NCBI GenBank assembly: GCA_036346275.1
Contig: JAYEVK010000273.1
Coordinates: 1 to 64,000 of the forward strand
Reading direction: 5' to 3'
Length of the DNA: 64,000 nt
Source of the DNA: Otatea glauca
Lineage: Eukaryota; Streptophyta; Magnoliopsida; Poales; Poaceae
Shown: piece by piece, positions 21,535 through 33,450 of the stretch
Numbering within the stretch: position 1 is the first letter of the stretch
How the letters are laid out: every line of letters begins with the position of its first letter
The notes under the pieces: generated by a model
Databases searched by the model: none
Told to the model about the DNA's origin: nothing
What the model saw: the letters and a program-made list of their open reading frames with translations, nothing else
Program-made: the position numbers and the translations under genes

Positions 21535-24087
21535 CTACGGATGGGTCGACGAGCCGGCCCTATTAGGGCAGTTCTTCATTGTATGCCCCACCGTCCTGCA
21601 TATACGGCACTTTCGCGGCAAAGACGTCCGCGTCGTCTCTCGACTTGCATCCATATCGCTACGGATTCGCCGTGGATCGCCACTGGCCCACGATCGCTCC
21701 GCTTCAAAGAGTCATTCGACACCAAGTCACTTGCCCCGCCACGCCTCCCTATAATGCATGTCCAAGCCGTGCGAGTTGAATTCGAACTCCATGTTCGAAC
21801 AGATGGTCGCATTGAAGTACTCGATATATACGCCACGGAAGATCGACGAGAACCGCGACGCCGCGATATACATGGGAGCATGGCTTGTGCAACAGCTTGT
21901 GGCTTGTTGCATGTGCATGTGGCCACATCACGCATCTTGTGCACACTTGCTTACGGTATCCTCTCGCAATGGCCATCGGCGAACTTCTCCGTGAGACGCA
22001 CTTCAAACTTACGCCGACTCCATCCATGGTGCGCGTCGTGTGAACGAGCCTTCTATTTTCTTCTCTATGTATGCGTGCATACGTTCGAGAACCGCTTTCC
22101 TCGCCTAGATGCCTCCTTGCATTCATCCCCTGCTCACAAAGTATCCAACGGTCCTGTTCCAGGTCTCCTCCACGATGGCACTGATTGGGAGGGACCGAAC
22201 ACCCTTCAGAACACCGTTGTAAACCTCCGACATGTTAGTTGTCATTATGCCGTACCTTGCGCCGTCAGAGTCATGCAACAAGGACCACTTCTCTAGCTCG
22301 AGCGTGCAATCGCACCATTGAGAGAAGTTGTTCACTGCCTCTCGTGGATCTGCGTCATATGTTTTGCAGTCTCCTCATCGAGCACTCTCCATATGGCTTC
22401 GAACTTCCGCCTCTGGTTTTGCATGCAGAGCCTCTTGAATGTCTTCATAACTTCCTTGCTGCGGAACCTCCTGTGCAGGTTCGCGGCAAGATGCCTCATG
22501 CACCACCGATTGATGACATCATTCCATTGATAGGGTGGTTGTGTCCCTCCTTGCATGGTGCTGATGGCGGACAATAACCCAAAGATGCCACATCATTATG
22601 AGGCATACGTTGGGCGATCTGCACACAACTTGCTTCACATTTGCTAGGAACCATAACCAACTCTCCGTGTTCTCGCTTTCCACAGTGCGAGGCCACAGGA
22701 GTAGCTGGTCATTGGCGTCCGCCGCGACCGCCATAAGTATGGTGCCCCTGTACTTGCCGGATAGGAAAGTGCCATCCATGGTTAGCACAGGCCGGCAGTA
22801 CTTGAAGCCCTGAATGGTTGGTCCAAATGCCCAAAACACACGGTCGAGGATGAAACTGTTGGGACCCTTCGTGGGGTGTGGCCTATCCACCTTGTTGATA
22901 TAGGTCCCAGGATTGGCTTCAGCAATCTGGTGAAGCATGCGAGGAACAAGGTTGTAGCCCTCTTCGTACGTGCCGTACATCATCTCTATAACTTTCTGCT
23001 TCGCTCGCCACACCTTACCGTAGCTAACAGGATATCCCACCATGTTAACCACGTCAGCCAATAGTATCTTCGGTGAAACGGTCACGTCCGCTGTAACCAA
23101 GTGAGAAATCATACTAGCCACATATGCGGACGTGACATTACTGTGCTTCCGCAGTGGCTCGGCAAGCAGACAAGTATGGTCCGTCAGGACAGTTACCGTG
23201 AAACCCGAACTCCCGCCCTTGAACTTCTGGGCACGGATCTTGCCTGGAAACTCCGCATCCGTACACTTCACAATGTAGGTCTCTTGGTTCGACCTGTACA
23301 CCCGGTACGTGCGGCTGATGTTTACCGCATATCTAGCAATTGCTTGCTGGGCGGCACTCTTCGGGAAGCGTTGCCCTACCGCAGAGTGTCCCGATTGAAG
23401 GCCCACTTAGTGCCGCCGTGCAGCGGCAACGACGAGACGTCATCGCGGATCGTCCAACCGAGAGGAGACATACTCCACATCGGCCGACACAATGCCACCG
23501 ACTAGAGCTGCATCTTCGTCTCGCCGCTATCCGTGCCCACTTCCTCATCTTCATCGGATATTGCCGTCCGTCATGCCTTCTAGGTCCTCGTGGCGATCAA
23601 TGCGGCGGACCACCACCGCCGATGTCTTCATTCGCCGAAGTCATCAAGACCAACGTCCTCACCGATGTCCCTGAGGGTGCTTCAACGATGACATCACCGC
23701 CACCGCCACCGCCACCGAGGGGATTAGAGGTTTGGCCTCGCCCGTGAAGCGCACACACACCATCGGCCGACGTGTATCAATGCTTCGTGGTTCATCACAA
23801 TTTGCATGTATTCCTCCCACATTGTGCTTCCCACGATCTTGCATAGGACCCACACGTAGTTGGTGGAACCTTCCACGACTCTGGCATGCACCGCCTCGAT
23901 GACGAGCTTCTTTTTCGCGATCTCCGATCGAATGCGCTTCTCACGACGACGAGGTCCGCGGACTCATCTCCGTTAGACCTGGAGCCCTGATCACCTTCCT
24001 TTCGCAGTTCGAAAGGTCCGCCCCATATGGACCCTCTCGAACAACGCCGTCACCATAAAACACGGACAAATCTAGCATTTCTGCCAT
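21535..24087 (-). pseudogene. MULE1 mudrA-type transposase, frameshifted
   Basis: The gene spans about 2.55 kb. The ATG at 24087 opens MAEMLDLSVFYGDGVVREGP, the typical MULE N-terminus. The core at 22519-23406 includes SYGKVWRAKQK, YCRPVLTMDGTFLSGKYRGT with a catalytic Asp, and ESENTESWLWFLANVK. Downstream frames give RYGIMTTNMSEVYNGVLKG. A SWIM zinc finger with CTCNKP and PCSHV is split by a one-base shift at 21872-21920. A CCHC knuckle (CRICRTVGHTMKNC) at 21568-21609 precedes the stop at 21535. The protein would bind TIRs and catalyse Mutator transposition. Multiple indels between blocks mean this copy is likely inactive, though splicing of short introns cannot be excluded. Confidence 0.88.
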
Positions 24088-25545
24088 TTAGTACCTACCA
24101 TAGCAAAAGGCACAAGCACGCGCATTAGTTACCAACGTAATACTATAGAAATTTCGTTACAATAGTGGTGTCATTGTACTACTCACTACTGCTGTCATTT
24201 CAAGCGCGGGTCATTGCACTGAATTTATTGAAGTGGTCCATATATAGCCGTAATATTACACCAATTTTTAACTAATAAAATGACCACATTATTGTCATTC
24301 TAAAAAATTCGTAAATTGTATGACAGCGATATGGCTATTTTACGGGCCAATATGCTATTCTACTCCAATTCCTTCAACTAAATCTGTCAATCATTTCCAT
24401 GTGGTACTGTTAAGGTAATCATGCGTCGTTATTTATCCCATCAATGGTACTAAGTTTCCGACTTTTAGCAGTGACGTCATCGGGCTATTTGTTCGGATAC
24501 TACAGAAATTTCGTTACAACAGACAAATATTTCATTACTATCACACAAATGCTACACTAAATATTAAACTATTCATACCGCAATTTTATTAATTGTCGAA
24601 CAAATTTACGCCGACGGTGGTGTCATTGTACTACTCTCATCATTGTCATTTCAAGCGCGCTCATTGCAATCGAATTTATTGAAGTGGTCCATATATAACC
24701 GTAATATTACACCAATTTTTAACTAATAAAATGACCACATTATTGTCATTCTAAAAAATTCGTAAATTGTATGACAGCGATATGGCTATTTTACGGGCCA
24801 ATATGCTATTCTACTCAATTCCTTAACTAAATCATCCATCATTTCCATGTGGTCTTTGTTAAGGTAATCATGCGTCGTTATTTATTCCATCAATGGTACT
24901 AAGTTTCCGACTATTAACAGTGCTGCCCATGTTATACACAAATCGCAATAATTGTATTAATCCCACACATATTATCGTCATATTACACTAACATTATTGA
25001 AGTATTCCATATATCGCCGTAATATTACACAAATTTTTAACTAATAAAATGACCACATTATTGTTCTATATATGGCTATAGAGTTATTTTACGGGCCAAT
25101 GTGCTATTATACTCTAATTTATTCAATTAAACATGTCCATATGATTACACTAATAACATCGTTACGTACACTGCAAATGGCTCTAATGTTGTACTAATTA
25201 TACTACTACTATAATAACCAAATACTAATCTTTATGATAATTTTCAACTAACCTTCAAGTTCTCCTGAAGATTAAGTGTCCAAAAGGATGTATGATGAAT
25301 CAACGTTGCAGACTACCTGTAACAAAAAGATCCCTCGTCAAATGATGGAAAAAAAACTCCAACAAAACTAATACGAAGTATGAATATCATAAAAATTCCT
25401 CCAGAAAGACGCTTCCGAAATTCTTTTCCCACCCCGCTTTCCTCTCTACTTTCCCCTTCTCTCCGCTCTTCTCCTCTGCTTAGCAGCGCTCACACTGACT
25501 CGCTCTTCCTCTGCTTTTTTCCTCGAATGCGCAAGGGAGCTGCAA
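24088..25545 (-). other. MULE1 transposase 5' leader and intron-like region
   Basis: This AT-rich sequence lies between the TATA box and the transposase ATG. It contains a threefold direct repeat and no ORF. A leader intron is likely but its splice sites cannot be chosen with confidence. Confidence 0.5.
24164..25140. repeat. direct repeats of about 310 bp, two full copies and a partial third
   Basis: Copy 1 (24164-24475) and copy 2 (24617-24928) start GTGGTGTCATTGTACTACTC. They share CCAATTTTTAACTAATAAAA, TGTATGACAGCGATATGGC and ATCATGCGTCGTTATTTAT. Their offset is 453 bp. A shorter third copy covers 24985-25140. They sit just upstream of the transposase start. Confidence 0.85.
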
Positions 25546-25551
25546 TTTATA
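25546..25551 (-). promoter_or_regulatory. TATA box for the MULE1 transposase transcript
   Basis: The minus strand reads GGTGCTATAAATTGCAGC, followed by a pyrimidine- and purine-rich leader. It lies about 290 bp inside the right TIR, a usual place for a MULE promoter. Confidence 0.5.
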
Positions 25552-25839
25552 GCACCTTCTTGCGCAGATACAAACATCAATTGATCAGTGCTTTCGGCGA
25601 TAAGACATAACGATGTCAATTTCGCAGCTTTCTTTCATAGATTACGGGCAAATTTGTACTACGCAGTGCACTTTTTTTCTTCCCGCGTGCGTCGCCGAGA
25701 ATCATTGTTTTTCGCCCACGCGTCGCCGTCGACCGCCTCCGGCAGATCCGGCCCGTCGCCCCACCTCTCCTCCTCCTTCCACGCGCGCGCCTCCAAAGAA
25801 CGTCGCGCGCCCGGCCTCCTCTCGCGCCGCGTGTCGCGG

Positions 25840-26132
25840 AATCCAATGATCGGCGATTGGATTCCTCACACGCGACGTTTTAAAAATTATTTTTCCGCGC
25901 GCGCAGCAAGAAAAAAAACAAAAAAAATTCAAGCGGTCGTGATCACTGGAATCAGCGAAAAATAATTAAAAAAATTGTGCGATGCGGCGATCACTGGAAA
26001 AGGGGAAAAAAAAAAAAAAAATTCAAGCGCCAACCCACCGAATACATCAGAGGGGCCATTTTGAAATTATTTCATAGATGAGGCTAATTTCGAAAAAAAA
26101 ATGAACAATGAGGCCAGGATCGTAAAAATTTC
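25840..26132 (-). repeat. MULE1 right terminal inverted repeat
   Basis: This is the inverted match to 15879-16185, ending GTAAAAATTTC directly before the target duplication. The region just inside is GC-rich (CGCGCGCGCAGC). Confidence 0.9.
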
Positions 26133-26141
26133 GATATACGA
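26133..26141. repeat. right 9-bp target duplication of MULE1
   Basis: GATATACGA, identical to 15870-15878. Confidence 0.92.
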
Positions 26142-26209
26142 TAGCATAAATGCTTCTCATCATGCTTCGCGTGGAAATGTTTTTTATGTACCTATGTTGT
26201 TTGGGCTTA

Positions 26210-26438
26210 AACCCTGTTTGTTAGGGCTCTATATCTCAATTCTATCTCAGATCTAGAGTTTATAGGCTAAAATAAAGTAAAAAAAATTTCATTTTTAATC
26301 TAAAATATAACAAGATAATTCACCTAAATACTTTTAATGTACCCATAACTCCAGTTTCACAAATTTCTAGAGCTAGAAATACCCTACTCCACCAACTCCA
26401 TAAATTTTGGTAGAGCTAGAGTTGTACCGAACACCCCG
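26210..26438. mobile_element. Tourist-like MITE
   Basis: The ends AACCCTGTTTGTTAGGGCTC and, inverted, CGGGGTGTTCGGTACAACTC are imperfect TIRs. A TTA trinucleotide lies directly outside each end (26207-26209 and 26439-26441), the PIF/Harbinger duplication. The interior is AT-rich with CTAGAGCTAGA-like words and no ORF. Confidence 0.7.
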
Positions 26439-26535
26439 TTAATTGGGATGGATCTGACACTGACAATCAGCTTAGTTATTAACACGTTTAATTATTACGG
26501 ATAGAACATCTAATTCAGTTGTTTACTAGCCTTTA

Positions 26536-26588
26536 CTCCCTCCGTTTAAGTTACTAAGCTGCTCTAATTATTATATCTAAATACTATA

Positions 26589-26623
<35 letters not shown>

Positions 26624-26756
26624 ATCAATTAAAAGTAGATATTTATTAGGGGAATAAAAGAGAACATCACATTAATTTGTGTTATAACACGAAATGCGTC
26701 CTATATTTATAAATAAAACTATTAAAAAATATGATTATAAACTTGAACAGAGAGAT
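26536..26756. mobile_element. degenerate Stowaway MITE
   Basis: It starts CTCCCTCCGTTTAAG after a TA and ends in a poor inverted match (CTTGAACAGAGAGATT) before TA. The motif TATAAATAAAACTATTAAA near the end is shared with the next Stowaway. Stowaway MITEs are mobilised by Tc1/mariner transposases. Confidence 0.6.
26591..26619. repeat. (TA)n microsatellite
   Basis: About 14 TA units lie within the degenerate Stowaway copy. Confidence 0.9.
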
Positions 26757-26853
26757 TATACATCAGGAATCTGATACTCGATTTGAAGCAGCTTAGTTAA
26801 TTGATTTAATTAATTGGTGTCGATAGAACCTTATTAGGAGAGGCTATATAGTA

Positions 26854-27113
26854 CTCCCTCCGTCTAAAAATATAAGATGTATTTTGACTTTGCACAAGGA
26901 TTAAGGTACGTTAAAATTGACTTAGATGCCCCCACTTAATTGTATTAGAAGATGAGATATATATTTTATGTGGGTGGTAATGAATAAATGTATATGGTTG
27001 AGAGAGAAAACTAGGAGTATAGAAGGAAACGCCTCTTTAAATTTATATATAAGTCTTATATTTATGTATAAAACTATTAAAATAATAAATTTTATAAATT
27101 TGGACGGATGGAT
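26854..27113. mobile_element. Stowaway MITE (260 bp)
   Basis: The left end CTCCCTCCGTCTAAAAATAT and the right end GGACGGATGGAT are inverted with a few mismatches. TA flanks both ends (26852-26853 and 27114-27115). No ORF is present. Confidence 0.75.
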
Positions 27114-27115
27114 TA

Positions 27116-27654
27116 GCAAGGTGCATCCTATATGCGTAGTACTTTATGACCTGATGTACGAGTCTCATCCTTACAGGACCATCGATCCTATGTTTATGTA
27201 TAATTAAACACTTATTTTTTATCAAAATACACACCACAATACGCCGACGGTGTGTTGAGATGTGTGTAGTGTTGTTTATCAGTATCTTCTTGTTGAATTC
27301 AATCAACAGGGAACAAAAAGTAGGTGTTGCCCTTCGCAATATGCACAAACTGACCCGTAATGCTGGAAAAAATGTGTGTACACTTATATAGGAAATTTTT
27401 GAATACAGTACAAAATACTGTCGGAAATTAAAAAACGATACAACATGTTTGCGTATTTACGAAAAACCCTACTATACCCGGAATCTGAAAATCCGTTTAA
27501 ACATACCCGAGACGCCAGAACCCGGTTAACCTTTTACCGGATTTTGAAATTCCGGGTATGGGGGCCCCACATCGTGCGAGGGCAATTTCTGCAGGAACTA
27601 CGGTCCGATGCATTACTATATGACCTGTCATCACTGTTTTTGAAGACGCATAAC
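27116..27654. other. 5' flank of the second PMD gene
   Basis: This is AT-rich up to about 27440, then has unusual repeated words ACCCGG/CCGGGT (27470-27560) in front of the coding region. At 27394 the sequence AGTACAAAATACTGT forms a short palindrome. Transposon ends for this gene could not be placed. Confidence 0.35.
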
Positions 27655-30057
27655 CACTTTGTCGTTAACGTTTCAGTTGCCCCCTCTCGCAAGCCGATCA
27701 CTGCACAAGATAAAAAAGCTGGACTATCGATTTCATATTCCACTAGCTCGTGCAGGTCTACTACCGTTTGCGCTCCTCATGGATGGAGCTCAGCTCGCAG
27801 GAGGCTTGACCACACCTATGCTTGCCATTGATCGTGCACTTCTCACTGGTCTCGTCGACCGATGGCGACCGGAGACACACACCTTTCACCTACCATTCGG
27901 TGAGATGTCCATCACTTTGAAGGACGTGGCCATGCTAACCAGCCTGCCAATCAGGGGACAGCCGTTGGTTCTTCCTCGCCCCAGCAGACAGCAGTGGCAG
28001 CACTACATCGTGGAGAGGTATTACATGACATAATGTTATTTCATATTTGTAATGTGCACGATATTATCGACTCTCTTAATCCGGAGTTCATGCAGGTTCG
28101 GTGTCCCATACGTACAGAAAGAAAATGGTGTCTCTACGACTTGGCTCTGTGGATTACAGAATACAATCTATGCCCACTTTGGTGCCGACGAAGCTCCGTG
28201 GGCGCCACTACGAAGTGTACCTGTACTACTTGCTGGGTGGTGTCATGTTCACGACGACCGCCGGAGACCTCATCTTCCCGCACATCGTGTAGATTGCTAG
28301 TCAGTTGTCCGCCAACCTTGATGACATCCCAGCCTACAGCTGGGGATCTGCGGTCCTAGCGGACACCTACCGTGGTTTGTGCGATGCATGCCAGCGGCGA
28401 CTTACGAGGCACTATTATGGATGCCCGCAACTCCTTGGATGTGGGTTGGGAGTACCTTCCGATCTCTCTACGGAGGTGCGACGAGGTACTACCTGTTGTC
28501 ATAGATGATGACACGCCGAGGCCACTCGCCCTACAATGGGGCACCGTTGGATGCACGCCGCCACGATGGTCGCCGACGGGTGACCACGCGAGCTACACGC
28601 GTGTTGTCGCCGACTTGGACTTGTCGACCGCAGATCATGTCACAGGATCCATGGACGTAACGAGCCAAGAGCTTGCGATCGAGGCCGTATCTCTTCTTGT
28701 TGCACGATCGACCACGGCCTGTGGATGACTACGTGCTTCATCTTGTACATGAACGTGGTCGAGGTCTACTCGCCCGAACGGATCCAGAGGCAGTTCGGGT
28801 GGCGGCAGCCAGTCCCTGTTCCAGCATCGCGGGACGCCGGGAGCTCTCATGGTATGCATTTAATTTTTTTCAATATTTTCCCTCTATATGAAAATTTTAG
28901 AATCTTACGTCCTTGCAATTGTTGGAGAAGCGTGAAGGGCAGTGCGGCCGCATCGAACTGGACCGTAATCCATGCTTCGCACATTACACGATGGATGGAG
29001 ACAGCGTTTCAGGAGGTTGTCCATCCCTCTGGGCCATATGACCCCGAGGAATATGACAACTACCTTAGATGGTACCGGGCCCGCACGCGTCCCACTTTAC
29101 TGAGTGAGGAGGTCGACGAACCAGCCATGGCCTATCCAGAGGACCGATCTCGACAAGTCCATATTTTGGTACTCCCACAACCGTACTAATGTCTTCCGTA
29201 ATTTTCTTTACCTAAGTTCTAATACCCGTTCATCGCCATGCGACGCAGGAGGCATCGAGCTATATACCCAAGCGGATCAAATTGCGCCAAGCTGCGCAGC
29301 ACTTCTAGCTCCTCGTCACCATCAAATCGGATGAGACGGTACCTCGCGTGGGGTCCCGATTCCTCTCGGCGATCCGTCGCCTTGGAGGACCTTCATGTCC
29401 TTCCGCCCGTAGCTACGAAGATGCTCCCATAGATCCTGCTCGTAGCTCACAGCAAGGCGGTCATGCACCGGCCGCCCTCCGTCTTGATCGACGACGCCGA
29501 ACGTCGTGCATCCACGTCCCATGCACCGAGCCATTCATCGCGACGTCGTTCTGTCCCCCCCATTGAAGTACCAGCTGAGGCCTTCGCACAACATGACGAA
29601 GGACCCGGTCCTTCGGCATCACCGGAGGTGCCCCATTTATCGCACTCCTTCGGGACGAACGTCAGTCACACACAGGACTGGAGCGAGGCCGAGATTTCGA
29701 GTTTGACTTCATGTCCGCCTACCTTCATCGCAGGATACTTGGTGTGTACCACATGGACCTCCTCCCTACGAGGCGGGGACCTCACAGCAATGGTCGACGA
29801 TCGTGACACGGCTCCCCTAGGGACGGAGGATGCAAGTGCGTGGTACAACCAGATCCACGCCAGCGGAGGGCAATACACATTCCAGCCGGGCTTCCTTCCC
29901 CAAGACGAGCATTTTGACGTACCGGCAGGCACGGAGAGGCATGGGCCATCACAGGCCGCGGGACAGAGGCAGACACATGCCCCGAGATGTACACCCTGCA
30001 GGACTTGATCGGAAGCGAGGTGGACGACGCCGAGGAGGCATCGCGATTTTTTTATAG
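27655..30057 (+). pseudogene. second plant mobile domain (PMD) gene, with introns and frameshifts
   Basis: Exon 1 carries LDYRFHIPLARAGLLPFA and LVDRWRPETHTFHLPFGEM, then SITLKDVAMLTSLPIRGQP, the hallmark PMD start. A probable intron runs from GT at 28018 to CAG at 28095. Later frames give a GRHYEVYLYYLLGG block, ANLDDIPAYSWGSAVLADTY, RGLCDAC, VEVYSPERIQRQFGW and a DPEEYDNYLRWYRARTRP block near 29040-29090. A Ser/His/Pro-rich tail follows to about 30050. An in-frame TAG near 28290 and several shifts mark it as decayed. It is not an obvious duplicate of the MULE1 PMD gene, which differs in sequence. It lies on the opposite strand, upstream of the second Myb/SANT copy. Confidence 0.78.
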
Positions 30058-31240
30058 CTGTGTGAACTGATCGATTACTTTAACCTAGTGTCATGTAAAA
30101 TAACTATTGTATGGTCGATTTGAAATCTGATGTTGCCCTTTCGCATTCAAATGGTCATATCTTTTGCTAGGACAGTCGAAATAAAGTGAAATTAGTTTCT
30201 AAATTCAAGTTTTCAAATGATGAATTTGAATCTTAAATAAAAAAATTTATGTTGCATGCAGAAAAATATTTTTATTGCAGTTTGAATTGTAAGCTCTAAA
30301 TGTGACATCCAAATTTCAAGTGGCTGGAAAAATGTTCAAATGACCTCAAAACTTGATAAAACCAGTTTTTTTACATTCTTGGGGTCGCATTGGTCACAGA
30401 TATGTAAAACATTTAGACTTTGCTTCAGTTTGCATTGTTTACTAGTTGCTTAAACATTCAATCCGCAACACGATCATTTGTTCGTTAACTTCGCAAACAA
30501 GCCACGAATTCGACGAACTAAAATGCGATAACCTTAAAATAATATGTACTTGCTTTATGTACAGGAATAACATCAATTTGATCAATTTTGAGTTAGGCCA
30601 TATTAAGCCCTAATTACCGTACACGTGAAAAACGTCTCAAATAGACGCGTAATACCACGAAACTAACTTTAAAATACTTTTAGGGCTATCCCCTGCTAAT
30701 ATATGAAAAATGGTTAGATTCTTCCATAAGGTGTAGCCGCAATCGAGGAATTAAAATTTGACCGCAACCGCGCGATCGGCTTGATTGTATTAGCTTTTCG
30801 GCAAGTCATGAAATATCTTATATAAATGGAAAATAATGAAACAAAAGCTCAGTACCATCCTATAACATTTACTCTACCATAATATGGAAAAATATTTCAA
30901 TTACAACCAGTGTAGCATATGAAACTTATCATTGCAAATGCCTTCAAGATTAAGAAGCGCACAAACTATAATGACTTAGCCTTTTGGCAATCGTAAAAAT
31001 ATCTCGCCCTAATGCAACAAAGAAAAGAGAAAATATCGAGTTCAATGTATATACTACCATATTTCAGTAAAATTATTTTAATTAAAACTTGATTTGCATC
31101 TGAATCCTACTTAAGCAAAACCCTAATCGACAACGTCGTTGAAATCTCTTGTATGGAGTTTTCATGAGTTTGTGTAGTGTGTAAGAAATAAAATAATTTC
31201 GAAGTTTATGTTACAACAGATATCAAAGATTGTTTCTAAG
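30058..31240. other. AT-rich stretch without recognisable features
   Basis: Words such as TTCAAATGGTCATATCTTTTG occur, but I find no ORF, terminal repeats or partner in the window. Confidence 0.45.
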
Positions 31241-31990
31241 CTATTCCGTGACTATTTCCCTTTGCATGTGGTATTTCACAGATGCCTTAGGAAGGCTTAT
31301 ATTACCATGAAAAGATGCCACGAGTAGTGAATTACATCTCAAGAAGCTCGAGCGATGGTAGCTAATCGACTTACAATCTACTTCATAAGAATAGCTACCA
31401 AGACAACAAGGATAACACACACACAATCTTCTCCAACCATTTCACATTATCTAAAAGGCGGTCCATCTTGAACATCAGCATGTTCAGCCTCTGCTCGAGA
31501 ATAAGGTCCATCTTCTCCATAGTAGGATGCATCCTCTGTGGTACTGTGGTTGTTGCACGCTCCACCGAGGTGTCCAATGTGTCCGCCCACTGGAAATATT
31601 GGCACCCGCAGCCTACGTGATGAGGTTAACATGCTTTTAGGCCGTGCAAACAAATGAGATCTCCGCAAGGAACTACACAACTCCAACCGAAAAAGGAGCA
31701 AACGAACTTCTCACTTACGGAGAAAAAGGGCATTTGTAGAACACCGGCCGTTATTTGCCTCGGTCTTTGGAGTAGAACACATTAGCTTGCACATGGCAAT
31801 TAGGACAATCGACTTGCCTTGCAGTGGCAAGCGCACAGGCCCTCCGATTTCCTGAGCTCGCCGTTTGAGACATGGTCTTTGGAGGCAAGGGATGGGATGA
31901 GGATGAGGATATGTGAATGGGTTGAGGAGGAGGATATGTGCAAGCGGAGCTGGTATGAAGACCTACTTATAGAGGCAAGGCACACTTGTC
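31241..31990 (-). pseudogene. small decayed gene of unknown function, transposon-associated
   Basis: Minus-strand frames at 31395-31577 and 31447-31701 overlap. One encodes a Met- and Leu-rich helix (MHPTMEKMDLILEQRLNMLM, then FKMDRLLDNVKWLEK) ending in a hydrophobic ICVLSLLSW. This suggests a coiled coil followed by a membrane-like tail. Similar short Met-rich helices occur in unnamed ORFs of grass transposons (recollection, unverified). I do not assign a function. Confidence 0.35.
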
Positions 31991-32026
31991 GTCGAGAAGC
32001 GCTCTTTGTCTGATTCAGTAATCGTC

Positions 32027-32735
32027 CGCATAAAGCCGCTCGCTATTTTTCTACGCGTCGCCTGATCGACCAATTTTACATCCGCCCGACGTGCTAACGC
32101 TCCCGCGGCCGCCACTTGTCCGACTGCGCCCCCCCTGGGCCCCGCCATCGCTGCGCCGGCCTCGCCGCCGCGCCGCCGCCCCTACGCCCGGCCGAATTGG
32201 GACAGGGAATCTCATGGGCGATTATTGGTACATGTCAAATCACCCATGTGAGAGCATCTCGGCCCTCTATTCTTTTTATTGTACTTATTGTAGGTTTTGG
32301 TGTTGATGATCAAGTAGCGCATGTACTTATTTCTGGTTGAGGCGCTCAAAGATCCTAAGTTGTAAATTTCAACCGAGCGTACATCATGTACGCTGGACCG
32401 CTATTTTCGGTCAGTGTGAGAATTATCCTTACCGAAGCGCACATTATGTAGCGGACCAACTTTTGGGTCGGCGTTAAGATTTCTTTTCAATCACATTTAA
32501 CAAGTGTTCATCAGACAAATATAAATTATTTCTTATTTTTAGTCCGACATAAGTTATTTTCACTTCAAATATAATTCTGGTCTATATTAAAATGTCAAAA
32601 AAATAATTACGATGCGCACTGAACTCGCTATTTTCTGCGTGTCATGCAGTCGACCAATTTTCAAGCCGGCCCGACGTGCCCAAGCTCCCGAGGGCCGCCA
32701 AGTGTCTGGACCTGCGCCCCCACCCCCCACCGGCG
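32027..32735 (+). repeat. two diverged direct copies of a GC-rich 125-bp block
   Basis: 32027-32150 and 32607-32735 share ACTCGCTATTTTTCT-like, CGACCAATTTT, CCCGACGTGC, GCTCCC, GGCCGCCA and CTGCGCCCCC words in the same order. The AT-rich stretch between (32225-32580) contains repeated TGTACGC/GCGCACATTATGTA-like words. No ORF is present. Confidence 0.6.
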
Positions 32736-33396
32736 ACCGCGTAATTTTTTCCTCGCTTTCCAGCGGTCGGCGACCGCGTAATTTTTTTTTTTACTCACAT
32801 CGGCCTGATGAAGGCCATGGTCCATCACGATTACACAACTCACGAGGAGAAGCAACCCTTTTATACATAAAACCATCTTTGAACATCAAACCATCAAGCA
32901 CTTCAAAAACATCACCAGTTTGACGATCACTCGGTCATTAATAGATATTATCTTCATCAAATGGTTAACAGTTAACATTTTATCCACAAAAGATACTTAG
33001 CAAAAAAACATGTTCACATGACAAATCATAGAGTAATAGCGCAGATTCCAAAACTTTAAAACCTTTCATGGAGACGACGAGTGCAATGGTCGTTCTAGAG
33101 TGATTAGCAAACCGACGGGCCCAATGCTTACAACTTTTTCAGTCGATTTCACAACACTCTACCTACTGACTTCCTCACGCCAATTTGACCACACACGATG
33201 GACTTCTACTCTTTTTCTACTCGTTCTCATAAAGGCTTTGTCATACATGTTGGCACACTCAGGCGACCACTCCTCGCCTACTTTTGTAAGTGCTGACAAT
33301 TTGCATGCATGACTGCCTTTGTCATACGACGTTGTTTTGCAATCTGTCTGTATGCTTACTTTCCAACACTTAGTCCATACACCACTCCTTCGAGTC

Positions 33397-33404
33397 TATA
33401 AAAG
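33397..33404 (+). promoter_or_regulatory. TATA box of the second Myb/SANT copy
   Basis: TATAAAAG, 47 bp upstream of the ATG at 33451, conserved with the MULE1 copy. Confidence 0.7.
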
Positions 33405-33450
33405 GCAAAACTGCAGCACATATCCACAGCCCCACTCACACTTATTCACC

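Larger units (their letters stand above)
15879..26132 (-). mobile_element. Mutator-like element MULE1 with three genes (10,254 bp)
   Basis: Long terminal inverted repeats start GAAATTTTTAC and a perfect 9-bp duplication GATATACGA flanks the element. All recognised genes read on the minus strand from right to left. They are a mudrA-type transposase (24087-21535), a plant-mobile-domain gene (from 21286) and a Myb/SANT-like gene (17794-16880). A TATA box lies inside the right TIR side. The intact duplication shows this is a single complete insertion and not a chance collection. The genes carry indels, so present mobility would depend on another copy. Confidence 0.92.
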
